64,000 nucleotides of DNA from Neoroseomonas lacus (GTDB lineage: Bacteria > Pseudomonadota > Alphaproteobacteria > Acetobacterales > Acetobacteraceae), in the NCBI RefSeq assembly GCF_014644535.1, contig NZ_BMKW01000016.1, positions 62,001 to 126,000 on the forward strand. The letters are read 5' to 3'. This document shows, piece after piece, positions 17,325 through 25,601 of the stretch (position 1 is its first letter; every line of letters begins with the position of its first letter). The notes below the pieces were generated by a model. The model saw only the letters and a list, made by a program, of their open reading frames with translations. It was not told the DNA's origin and did no database searches. A program made the translations under genes and the position numbers.

Positions 17325-20300
17325 TCAAGCAGGGGGGGCGGAGTGACTGTCGGGCGACGCCGGCTCCTGCCGGAATAACTTCGCCTTGATGCGCTCGCGG
17401 ACGGATTGGAACACTGTGTAAAGCATTGGGATCATGAAGATCCCGAGGGAGGACGCCGCCAGCATGCCCCAGAAGACCGGGGTGCCGACGGCACGACGGC
17501 TGATCTCGGAGGCGCCTGAGGCGGTCACCAGCGGATAGAGGCCGAGGATGAAGGCGAAGGAGGTCATCATCACCGCGCGGAAGCGCAACTTCGCCCCCTG
17601 GATCGCCGCTTCCTGGATCGACTTGCCCTGGTTCTCGCGTTCGTCCTTGGCGAACTCGATGATCAGGATGCCGTTTTTCGCGGCGAGCGCGATCAGCACG
17701 ACGATGCCGACCTGGGCATAGAGGTCGAGCGCCAGCCCCGATGGCCCGATGGCGATCATCGCGCCGAGCACGCCGACCGAGACCGACAGCAGCACCGGCA
17801 CCGGGATGGTCCAGGATTCGTACAGCCCGACCAGGAACAGGAAGGCGAACAGCACGGCGAGCACCAGGATGGTGCCGGTCTGGCCCGACGCCGCCTTTTC
17901 CTGGAAGGCGGTGCCCGTCCATTCGAAGGAATAGCCCCGCGGGAGCGTATTCCGCGCGACACGTTCCATCGCCGCCAGGCCGTCGCCCGAGGACCGTCCC
18001 GCCGCCGGCTCGCCATTGATCGTCAGGCTGCGCACGTTGTTGTAGCGGATGATGGATTGCGGCCCGAGCTCGATGCGTGCCTCAGCGAGGGCGCGCAGCG
18101 GGATCATCTCCCCGTCGCGGTTGCGGATGTTGACGCGATAGATGTCGGGGATGCCGTCGCGATCGAGCAGCTCCGCCTGCAGGCTGACCTTCCAGGTGCG
18201 GCCGAACAGGTTGAAGTCGTTGACATAGGCCCCGCCCATCGCGGCCGAGAGCCCCTGGAAGATGTCGTTGAGCGACACGCCGAGCACCTGCGCCCGGTCG
18301 CGGTCGATGTCGAGGAACACCGAGGGGTTGTTCGCGGCGAAGGTCGAGAAGACGCGCGTCAGCGCCGGGTCCTGGTTGGCGGCGAGCACCAGGGCGCGCA
18401 TCGCCGCCGCCATTTCGCCGACCGGCCGGCCTTCGAGGTTCTGCAACTGGAACTCGAAGCCGCCCGAGGTACCGAGGCCGATGATCGGTGGCAGGTTGAA
18501 GGGAATGATCAGCGCCGGCACGCCGGCCGTCTCGCGTGCCACCGTGGCGATCAGCCCGTTCACGCTGAGCGACGGCGTCGTGCGTTCCTCGAAGGGTTCC
18601 AGCGTCAGGATGAGGAAGGCCGAGTTCGACTGCGCCAGGCCGTTCAGCATGGAGTAGCCGGTGATGGTGATGACGTCGCGCACGCCATGCATATTGCGCG
18701 CGGCCTCCTCGACCTGCTTCGCGACATCGAGCGTGCGGTTGAGCGAGGCCCCCTCCGGCAGGCGGATCTCAACGAAGAAGGCGCCCTGGTCCTCCTGCGG
18801 CAGGAAGCCGGTCGGCGTGATGCTGCCGACACCGACGATGCCGCCCATGAACAGCGCGAGCAGCGCGATCGAGACGATCGCCACGCGCACGAGCCGCGCG
18901 ACGATGCCGGCATAGCCGTCCCGCACCCAGTCGATGCCGCGCGAGATGCGGCCCATGATGCCCTTCTTCGGCCCATGATGCGGCTGCAGCAACACGCCGC
19001 ACAACGCCGGGGAGAGCGTCAGCGCGTTGATCGCCGAGAAGAACATGCCGACCGAGACGGTGACCGCGAACTGGCGGAACAACTCGCCCGAGATGCCAGG
19101 AATGAAGGCGAGCGGCACGAAGACGGACAGCAACACCAGGGTGATGGCGATGATCGGCGCGGTGATGCCGTCCATCGCCTTCTTGGTGGCGTCCTTCACC
19201 GAAAGCGTGTGGTCGGCCTCCATCGTCGCCTCGACCGCCTCGACCACCACGATGGCGTCGTCCACCACGATGCCGATGGCGAGCACCATCGCCAGCAGCG
19301 AGACGGTGTTGGCCGAATACCCCATCGCGTTCAGCACGACGAAGGTCGCGATCAGGCTGACCGGGACGGCGATCAGCGGGATGATCGTCGCGCGGATCGA
19401 ACCGAGGAACAGGAAGACGACCAGCACCACCAGCACGAAGGCCTCGATCAGGGTCTTGATGACCTCATCGATGGTCAGCTTCACGAAGGTGGTGGTGTCG
19501 TAGACCACCGCGTATTCGAGGCCCTCGGGGAATCGCGAGGCGAGGTCGCTCATCGCCCGTGCCACGCCGTCGGCGGTGCCGACTGCATTGGCACCGGGGG
19601 CGAGGTAGATCTGGATGCCGATCGCATCCTGCCCGTTCAGCCTGGTGCCGACATCCTCGTTCCATGCGCCGAGCTCGATGCGCGCCACGTCGCGCACCCG
19701 CAGCACCGAGCCGTCGGGATTGGCGCGCACCACGATGTTGCCGAATTGGTCGGCGCTTTCGAGACGGCCGGTGGTGCGGATGTTGAGCTGGTACGACGTG
19801 TCGGTGCTGGCCGGCTGCGCGCCGACGCGACCGAGCGGCGCTACCTGATTCTGCGCGCGGATGGCGTTGACGATGTCGCCGGGCGTCAGGTTCAGCGCGG
19901 TCAGCCGGTCGGTCTGGAACCAGATGCGCATGGAATAGTCGCGCGCGCCGAACATGATGGCGTCGCCGACGCCCGGCACGCGCTTTAGCACGTCCATCAC
20001 GTTGATGGTCGCGTAGTTCGAGATGAACAGCGGGTCCTGCGCGCCCGTCGACGAGCGCAGCGTCACCACCTGCAGCAGCGCGGAGGACTTCTTGCGCACG
20101 GCAAGCCCCTGGCGCTGCACTTCCTCGGGCAGCTGGGCGAGGGCCAGCTGCACACGGTTGTTGACGTTGGTGGTGTTCTGGTCGGGATCGGTGCCGACGC
20201 GGAAGCTGATGGTCAGCGTGTAGGAGCCGTCATTGCCGCTGGTCGACCGCATGTAGATCATGTTGTCGACGCCGTTGACCTGGCTCTCGATCGGCTGGGC

Positions 20301-20486
20301 GACCGTCGCCTCCACCACCTCGGCCGAGGCGCCCGGGTAATTCGCCGTCACCGTCACCTGCGGCGGCACGATGTCGGGGAACTGCGCGACCGGGATCTGC
20401 CTCAGTGCCACCAGCCCGGCGATGGTCATGACGATGGCGATGACGATCGCGAGCCGCGGCCGGTCGACGAATACCTTGCTGATCAT
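17325..20486 (-). CDS. RND multidrug efflux permease (AcrB/MexB, HAE1 family)
   Basis: A 1053-residue inner-membrane pump of full family length. Seen: N-terminal MISKVFVDRPRLAIVIAIVM; QFPDIVPPQVTVTANYPGASAEVVE; the proton-relay pair in TM4, AIGIVVDDAIVVVEAVE (two adjacent Asp); the signature FLPQEDQGAFFVEIRLPEGA; and the C-terminal TM10-12 region with the conserved Lys (ALAAKNGILIIEFA). It exports hydrophobic compounds with its adaptor, encoded 4 nt upstream. No TolC-type outer-membrane gene is in the window, so it probably borrows one. No local repressor is seen. Confidence 0.95.
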   Translation of the reverse strand: MISKVFVDRPRLAIVIAIVMTIAGLVALRQIPVAQFPDIVPPQVTVTANYPGASAEVVEATVAQPIESQVNGVDNMIYMRSTSGNDGSYTLTISFRVGTDPDQNTTNVNNRVQLALAQLPEEVQRQGLAVRKKSSALLQVVTLRSSTGAQDPLFISNYATINVMDVLKRVPGVGDAIMFGARDYSMRIWFQTDRLTALNLTPGDIVNAIRAQNQVAPLGRVGAQPASTDTSYQLNIRTTGRLESADQFGNIVVRANPDGSVLRVRDVARIELGAWNEDVGTRLNGQDAIGIQIYLAPGANAVGTADGVARAMSDLASRFPEGLEYAVVYDTTTFVKLTIDEVIKTLIEAFVLVVLVVFLFLGSIRATIIPLIAVPVSLIATFVVLNAMGYSANTVSLLAMVLAIGIVVDDAIVVVEAVEATMEADHTLSVKDATKKAMDGITAPIIAITLVLLSVFVPLAFIPGISGELFRQFAVTVSVGMFFSAINALTLSPALCGVLLQPHHGPKKGIMGRISRGIDWVRDGYAGIVARLVRVAIVSIALLALFMGGIVGVGSITPTGFLPQEDQGAFFVEIRLPEGASLNRTLDVAKQVEEAARNMHGVRDVITITGYSMLNGLAQSNSAFLILTLEPFEERTTPSLSVNGLIATVARETAGVPALIIPFNLPPIIGLGTSGGFEFQLQNLEGRPVGEMAAAMRALVLAANQDPALTRVFSTFAANNPSVFLDIDRDRAQVLGVSLNDIFQGLSAAMGGAYVNDFNLFGRTWKVSLQAELLDRDGIPDIYRVNIRNRDGEMIPLRALAEARIELGPQSIIRYNNVRSLTINGEPAAGRSSGDGLAAMERVARNTLPRGYSFEWTGTAFQEKAASGQTGTILVLAVLFAFLFLVGLYESWTIPVPVLLSVSVGVLGAMIAIGPSGLALDLYAQVGIVVLIALAAKNGILIIEFAKDERENQGKSIQEAAIQGAKLRFRAVMMTSFAFILGLYPLVTASGASEISRRAVGTPVFWGMLAASSLGIFMIPMLYTVFQSVRERIKAKLFRQEPASPDSHSAPPA

Positions 20487-20490
20487 GGGT

Positions 20491-21684
20491 TCAGCCGCCG
20501 CGCGGGGCGTTGGCGGGCACGGCGCCGGCCGGCGGTGGGGGTTCGTCGCGCGGCGTCACCGGCTGGCCGGGCCGGGCGCGCTGGGACCCTTCGACGATGA
20601 TCAGCTGGCCAACCTCGAGCCCTTCCGTGATCACAACCTGTCCGGCAGGGCCGGGAGCGGTGGTCACGCGCTTGACCTCGACCTTGTTGTCGGCGCCGAC
20701 CACCAGCACGAAGGCGCCCCGCTGGTCGACCTGCAGCGCCGCTTGCGGGATCACGATGACCTCGGCCGGATTGGCCGCCTCGATCACCACCGAGATCGCC
20801 TGGCCATCCGTCAGCAACCGGTTCGGGTTGGGCAGCATGGCCTGCACCAGCACCGAATCGGTCGAACGGTTGGCGGCGACATCGATGAATTCCAGCCGGC
20901 CGTTGGTGTCCATCAGCGCGCCATCGGGCAGCCGCGCACGAACCCTGATGCCGTCCTGCTGCAGGTTCGTGCCGGCCTGGCGAACACGCAGCAACTCGCG
21001 CTGCGTCACCGGGAAGGAGACGCGGATCGGGTCCTCGCGCACGATCGTCACCAGCACGCCGGTATCGGGCCCCACCAGGTTGCCCGGGCTGATCGGCGAG
21101 CGGCCGGCGCGCCCGTCGAACGGCACGCGGATCTCGGTGTAGCCGAACTGGATGCGCGCCAGGTCGAGCTGCGCGCGGGCGGCGTCGGCGCTGCCCTTGG
21201 CTTCGCCCTCGGCGGCGATGCGTTCATCGAGCGTCGATTGCGGGATGTTGTTGGTGCGCACCAGCTCGCGCCCGCGCGCCACCTGCAGGGAGGCATTGCG
21301 CAATTCGGCCTCGGCGCGTTCGAGCTGCGCCTGGCGCAGCGCCACCTCGGCGGCGAAGGGCGGCTGTTCGAGTGTGAACAGCAGGTCGCCCGCCTTCACC
21401 GGATCGCCTTCGGTGAAGTTGCGGCTGACCAGGAAGGCGGTGACGCGGGCGCGGATCTCGACCTTGTCGACCGCCTCGACCCGTCCGATGAACTCCGCCC
21501 CCTGGGAAATCGGCTGGCGCGCGACGCGGGTGACCATGACCGCCGGCGCCATCGCCGATTGCTGCTGTGGTGGCGCCTGTTCCTTGCAGGCCGCGAGCGG
21601 CAGGGCCAAGGCTGCCGAGGCGCACAGGACCGTCAGAGTGACGCCCCTGCCACGCTTGCTGCGCTGCTCGCACCGACCTTGCAT
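20491..21684 (-). CDS. RND efflux periplasmic adaptor (AcrA/MexA type), predicted lipoprotein
   Basis: A 397-residue membrane-fusion protein. Signal peptide ends in LALPLAAC, a lipobox with the lipidated Cys. Then come a lipoyl half-motif (GRVEAVDKVEIRARVTAFL), a helical hairpin (about 105-170) and the beta-barrel with VPFDGRAGRSPISPGNLVGPDTGVL-type segments. ATG 21684 is preferred because GGGGA sits 8-9 nt before it; ATG 21693 and TTG 21699 are in frame. Forms the pump operon with the permease 4 nt downstream. Divergent from the DUF374 gene. Confidence 0.92.
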   Translation of the reverse strand: MQGRCEQRSKRGRGVTLTVLCASAALALPLAACKEQAPPQQQSAMAPAVMVTRVARQPISQGAEFIGRVEAVDKVEIRARVTAFLVSRNFTEGDPVKAGDLLFTLEQPPFAAEVALRQAQLERAEAELRNASLQVARGRELVRTNNIPQSTLDERIAAEGEAKGSADAARAQLDLARIQFGYTEIRVPFDGRAGRSPISPGNLVGPDTGVLVTIVREDPIRVSFPVTQRELLRVRQAGTNLQQDGIRVRARLPDGALMDTNGRLEFIDVAANRSTDSVLVQAMLPNPNRLLTDGQAISVVIEAANPAEVIVIPQAALQVDQRGAFVLVVGADNKVEVKRVTTAPGPAGQVVITEGLEVGQLIIVEGSQRARPGQPVTPRDEPPPPAGAVPANAPRGG

Positions 21685-21938
21685 GCACGTCATCCCCAAA
21701 ACCGATTTGCCCCAATGCTGCTCGCCCTACGCCAAGGCTCGCTGCGTCGCCAGCGCCTGAAGCGGACATGCATGCTGCGGACAGCCGTGCGCACTCTCGC
21801 ATGCCACGGCGCCGGAAAGAAACTGCGGCGGCTCGCCGTTTCGATGGCGGCTCGACGACGCCTCGGCGGGTCCCGTTTCGCCTTGCGGGCGCGGCATGCT
21901 AGGGCCGAGCCCGTGAGCAACCCGTCCCGCCCCGCCCG

Positions 21939-22616
21939 ATGGCCAAGCGCCTGATCCGCCACCCCGCGGTGCAGGGGATGCTGGCGCGCCTGGTGGCGCT
22001 GTATCTGCGGTTCGTCTGGGCCACCACCCGCTGGACGCTGGTTGGCGAGGAGCACGCCCACCCCTTCCGCGACGCCCCGATGATCCTGGCCTTCTGGCAT
22101 GAACGCCTGCCGCTCGCCACACTCGGCTGGCGGCTGCTGTCGCGCCGGGTGCCGCAGGCGGGTGGCCGGCGTGCCCAGGTGCTGATCTCGCGCCATCGCG
22201 ACGGGCGGCTGATCGCCAATGCGGTGCGACCCTTCGGCATCGACGTGGTGCACGCCTCCTCCTCCAAGGGGGGCGCTTCGGGATTGCGTGGGCTGCTGCG
22301 CATCCTGGCCGGTGGCGGCGTCGCCGTGATCACCCCCGACGGGCCGCGCGGGCCGGTGCGGGTGGCCGCCCCGGGCATCGCCCAACTGGCCGCGATGGCC
22401 GGCGTGCCCGTGCTGCCCTGTGCGGTCGCCTCGTCACGCATGCGGCTCGCCAGGTCATGGGACCGGATGCGGTTTCCACTGCCCTTCGCCCGCGGCATCG
22501 CCGTGGTCGGCGCGCCGATCGCGGTTGCGCGCGACGGCGCGGAGGCTGCATTGCCAGCGATCGCAGCGGCCCTGAACGAAGCCTGCGCGCAGGCCGATGC
22601 GATGGCGGGGGCATGA
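21939..22616 (+). CDS. DUF374 lysophospholipid acyltransferase-family protein
   Basis: A 225-residue protein with the DUF374 blocks: MILAFWHERLPLA (catalytic-type WH), LISRHRDGRLIA, VHASSSKGGASGLR and VITPDGPRGPVR. DUF374 belongs to the LPLAT superfamily and is typically encoded beside waaA and lpxK in alphaproteobacteria, as here, which suggests a late acyl transfer in lipid A or related lipid synthesis. Residues 1-30 could anchor it to the membrane. Its stop is in an ATGA, but the next established gene (waaA) begins 290 bp later because a repeat element intervenes. Confidence 0.85.
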   Translation: MAKRLIRHPAVQGMLARLVALYLRFVWATTRWTLVGEEHAHPFRDAPMILAFWHERLPLATLGWRLLSRRVPQAGGRRAQVLISRHRDGRLIANAVRPFGIDVVHASSSKGGASGLRGLLRILAGGGVAVITPDGPRGPVRVAAPGIAQLAAMAGVPVLPCAVASSRMRLARSWDRMRFPLPFARGIAVVGAPIAVARDGAEAALPAIAAALNEACAQADAMAGA

Positions 22617-22875
22617 GCGTGGCGGGCGGAATCCGAAGGAGCTTTGCCCCTCCAGTCCACTCCACCAAAGGCCCGGGGCCTTTGGAAACCGATACTTGGT
22701 ACTGCGCGTCGCGTGCGGGACCAGTGGCAAGACTCCCCCCCATGCCCAATGCGACCGTTGTTCGCGAAGACGGCCCTCACAGCCCGGCGCCAGGTATTGG
22801 TGTCCAGAGGCCCCTAGACCTTTGGTGGGGGTGGTCCGGAGGGGGCAAAGCCCTCTCCGGTTCCGCCACGCGACG
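22617..22875. repeat. MITE-like element: head-to-head twin-palindrome pair between DUF374 gene and waaA
   Basis: Left arm: degenerate PAL2 (about 22634-22653), linker, PAL1 22665-22685 (CCAAAGGCCC, one base, GGGCCTTTGG, perfect). Right arm, inverted: PAL1 22804-22825, linker TGGGGGTGGT, PAL2 22836-22860 (11-bp stem, AAA loop, one mismatch). The ends themselves match as inverted repeats (GCGTGGCGG near 22618; CCGCCACGC near 22863). The arms are about 80 bp and the centre about 100 bp. The element separates two genes that are otherwise expected to be tightly coupled. Confidence 0.8.
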
Positions 22876-22905
22876 GCACGCGCGCCTCCAGGACTGGCGC
22901 CGCGC

Positions 22906-24279
22906 ATGACGCCCTTGGCCTGCGCCTGGCATTGGGCGGCGACGGCGGCGGCGCCGGTGCTGCCGGCCTATCTGAGTCGCCGCGTGCGTCGCGGCAAGGA
23001 AATCGGGCACCGCCTGCCCGAACGCTTCGGCCTTGGCGCGGTACGTCCCGACGGCCCGCTGCTGTGGCTGCACGCCGCCAGCGTCGGCGAGACGCTATCG
23101 ATCCTGCCGCTGCTCGACGCCCTGGGCCATGCCGCGCCGAGCCTGTCCTTCCTTATCACCACCGGCACCGTCACCTCGGCGACGTTGCTCGGCCGCCGGC
23201 TGCCTGCGGCGCTGGCGCCGCGCGTCGCGCATCGCTTCGTCCCGCTCGACGTGCCGCGCTGGGTCGGGCGCTTCCTGGATGGCTGGCGGCCGGATGCGGC
23301 GGTCTTCGTCGAATCCGAGCTATGGCCGAACCTGATCGCCGCCACGGCGCGCCGCCGCATCCCCCTCGTGCTGGTCAATGGGCGGATGACCGAGCGATCC
23401 GCCCGCTGGTGGCGCCGCTCGGCCGGTTTCGCCCGCAAGGTGCTGGCCCCCTTCGGCCTGGTGCTGGCGCAGACCGAGGCCGATTCGGCCCGCTTGCGGA
23501 GCCTCGGCGCGCCGGCGCAATGCTGGGGCAACCTGAAATACGCCGCGCCGCCGCTGCCGGTGGAGGCGGCCGAGTTCGACCGAATGCGCACGCTGCTCGA
23601 CGGCCGCCCGGTCTGGCTTGCCGCCAGCACCCATCCGGGGGAGGAGGCGATCATTCTCGCCGCCCATCGGCGCATCGCCGCGGATCATCCCGGCTTGCTA
23701 ACCATCATCGTGCCGCGCCACCCCGAGCGTGGCGCCGACATCGCCGCCCTGGCCGCCCCGCTGGCGGTCGCCCGCCGCGCCGCCGGGCAGGACCCGACGC
23801 CCGAGACCGAGGTGCTGGTCGCCGACACCCTGGGCGAGCTCGGCCTGTTCTATCGCCTGGCGGCGCTCGCCTTCATCGGCGGCTCGCTGGTGCCCCATGG
23901 CGGGCAGAATCCGCTCGAACCCGTGCGGCTCGGTTGCCCGGTGCTGCTCGGGCCGCATGACTGGAATTTCACCGAAATCGTCGGCCGGCTGGAGGCCGTG
24001 GGGGGTCTGACGCGCATCCCTCCAGGCGCCGATCGCACTGCCGCGCTGGCCGAGGCGGTTTCCAACATGCTAACGAGTCCGGACCGGGGGCGGGCTCAGG
24101 CCGAGGCCGCCGCCGGGGTGGCGGCCGAGGAGGCCGGGCTGCCCGAGCGGATCGCCGCGGCATTGCTGCCGTTGCTGTCGCTGCGGGACGAGGCGGCGGC
24201 CGAACCGGGCAGCCGGATTATGGCGGGGTCGGAAACCTCCGGCCCGCCAGACACAGGGATAGTGGACGACACGAACTGA
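22906..24279 (+). CDS. waaA: 3-deoxy-D-manno-octulosonic acid (Kdo) transferase
   Basis: A 457-residue GT30 enzyme that adds Kdo from CMP-Kdo to lipid IVA at the inner membrane. Seen: LWLHAASVGET (the catalytic Glu/substrate loop), LLTITTGTVTSA-type segment FLITTGTVTSA, VFVESELWPNL, LVNGRMTERS, WLAASTHPGEE, IVPRHPER and GGQNPLEPVRLG near the C-terminus. A short N-terminal hydrophobic stretch is the usual anchor. Start ATG 22906; the frame stays open upstream through the repeat element but has no family similarity there. Its stop overlaps the lpxK ATG by one base. Confidence 0.94.
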   Translation: MTPLACAWHWAATAAAPVLPAYLSRRVRRGKEIGHRLPERFGLGAVRPDGPLLWLHAASVGETLSILPLLDALGHAAPSLSFLITTGTVTSATLLGRRLPAALAPRVAHRFVPLDVPRWVGRFLDGWRPDAAVFVESELWPNLIAATARRRIPLVLVNGRMTERSARWWRRSAGFARKVLAPFGLVLAQTEADSARLRSLGAPAQCWGNLKYAAPPLPVEAAEFDRMRTLLDGRPVWLAASTHPGEEAIILAAHRRIAADHPGLLTIIVPRHPERGADIAALAAPLAVARRAAGQDPTPETEVLVADTLGELGLFYRLAALAFIGGSLVPHGGQNPLEPVRLGCPVLLGPHDWNFTEIVGRLEAVGGLTRIPPGADRTAALAEAVSNMLTSPDRGRAQAEAAAGVAAEEAGLPERIAAALLPLLSLRDEAAAEPGSRIMAGSETSGPPDTGIVDDTN

Positions 24280-25268
24280 TGCGCGCTCCAGAGTTCTGGA
24301 GCGGCGGTGGCGGGGGGCTCGCGCCCATCCTGTTGTCGCCGTTCTCCGCCCTATATGCCGCCGCGACCGCCCGTCGCATGGCGCAACCCGGCTGGCAGGC
24401 GCCGATTCCGGTGATCTGCTGCGGCAATGCCACCGCCGGCGGCGCCGGCAAGACGACGGTCGCCCTCGACCTCGGGCGCCGCCTGGGCAATCGCGGCATC
24501 GGCGCGCATTTCCTGCTGCGCGGCTACGGCGGGCGGATCAAGGGTCCGGCCCGCGTCGACACCGCCCAGCATGACAGCACCGCGGTGGGCGACGAGGCAC
24601 TGCTGCTCGCCGCCGAGCGCCCAACCTGGGTGGCCGCCGACCGCGCCGCTGGTGCGCGCGCCGCGATCGCCGCCGGCGCGCAGGCGATCGTGATGGATGA
24701 CGGGCTGCAGAACCCGACGCTCGCCAAGGACCTCTCGCTGCTGGTGATCGACGGTTCCTACGGCTTCGGCAATGGCCGGGTCATTCCCGCCGGGCCGCTG
24801 CGCGAACCGGTCGCCGCCGCCGCATCGCGCAGCAATGCGGCGATATTGATCGGCGAGGACGAAACCGGCGCCCTGGCCATGCTGCCGCCGGGCATGCCGG
24901 TGCTGCGCGCCCGGCTGAAGCCGGGGCCGGAGGCCGAACTGCTCGCCGGCCAGCCAGTGTTTGCCTTCTGCGGCATCGCCAATCCGCGCAAATTCTTCAC
25001 GACCCTGCAGGAGGCCGGCGCCTTCCTGGCTGGCCGGCAATCCTATGCCGACCACTACCCCTTCGATGAAGGCGACCTGCGCGACTTGCTGGCCGAGGCG
25101 GACCGGCTGCGCGCCACGCCGGTCACCACGCGCAAGGATTTCGTGCGCATCCCGCCAGCCTTCCGCAACCGGGTGACGGTGGTGACCGTGCAGCTGGAAT
25201 GGGAAGAACCGGCGGCGATCGAGGGGTTGCTCGACCCCGCCGCCTCGCGGGTGCCGGTCCCGGCGTGA
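24279..25268 (+). CDS. lpxK: Tetraacyldisaccharide 4'-kinase
   Basis: A 329-residue LpxK, which phosphorylates the 4' position of the lipid A disaccharide at the inner membrane. Seen: an N-terminal hydrophobic segment, PVICCGNATAGGAGKTTVAL (family P-loop), GYGGR, VGDEALLLA, VMDDGLQNP (Walker-B-like DDG with catalytic Asp), DGSYGFGNGRVIPAGPLREP and FCGIANPRKFF toward the C-terminus. Length is normal. Co-translated with waaA through a TGATG overlap. Confidence 0.95.
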   Translation: MRAPEFWSGGGGGLAPILLSPFSALYAAATARRMAQPGWQAPIPVICCGNATAGGAGKTTVALDLGRRLGNRGIGAHFLLRGYGGRIKGPARVDTAQHDSTAVGDEALLLAAERPTWVAADRAAGARAAIAAGAQAIVMDDGLQNPTLAKDLSLLVIDGSYGFGNGRVIPAGPLREPVAAAASRSNAAILIGEDETGALAMLPPGMPVLRARLKPGPEAELLAGQPVFAFCGIANPRKFFTTLQEAGAFLAGRQSYADHYPFDEGDLRDLLAEADRLRATPVTTRKDFVRIPPAFRNRVTVVTVQLEWEEPAAIEGLLDPAASRVPVPA

Positions 25269-25300
25269 CGGCGGCGGCCGCGCCGCCCAAGGCGGCCGCT

Positions 25301-25590
25301 TTCACCGCGCGCCAGAGGTCACCCTTGTTCGTGGCGCCGACTGCATCGTCGCCCCGCATGGCGCGACGCTCGCGCATCTGCTGACGGCGCGGCCCGGCAC
25401 GAAAGTGCCGGAACTGATGCCCGTCACGCCGGGTTGGCGGAACACGCGCTTCGCGATGGCACGGCCGTCGCGCATCGTCGGCCATCGCCATGTCCTGTGG
25501 CTGGAGCCCTCGCATGGCGCGCAGGAACGCTGGCAGGTCGACATCCCCGCCATGCTGGACGCGCTGCGCGGTCTGCTCGCAACGGATTGA
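25301..25590 (+). pseudogene. C-terminal remnant of a GT61-like glycosyltransferase
   Basis: Downstream of lpxK a frame reads EVTLVRGADCIVAPHGATLA then HLLTARPGTKVPELMPVTPG and ends in a long acidic/hydrophobic tail at TGA 25590. The segment resembles the C-terminal PHGAGLxNLLFxxPG block of DUF563/GT61 glycosyltransferases. No N-terminal domain exists: the frame runs back into the end of lpxK. No good start with a ribosome site is seen; GTG 25405 would give only 61 residues. I read it as a decayed gene fragment. It fills the 333-bp gap after lpxK. Confidence 0.45.
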
Positions 25591-25601
25591 CGCCTGGCGC
25601 G

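Noticed and set aside
18057..19988. A 643-codon open frame on the + strand opposite the RND permease
   Set aside because: Low-complexity Arg/His/Asp composition typical of an antisense shadow; the RND gene is certain.
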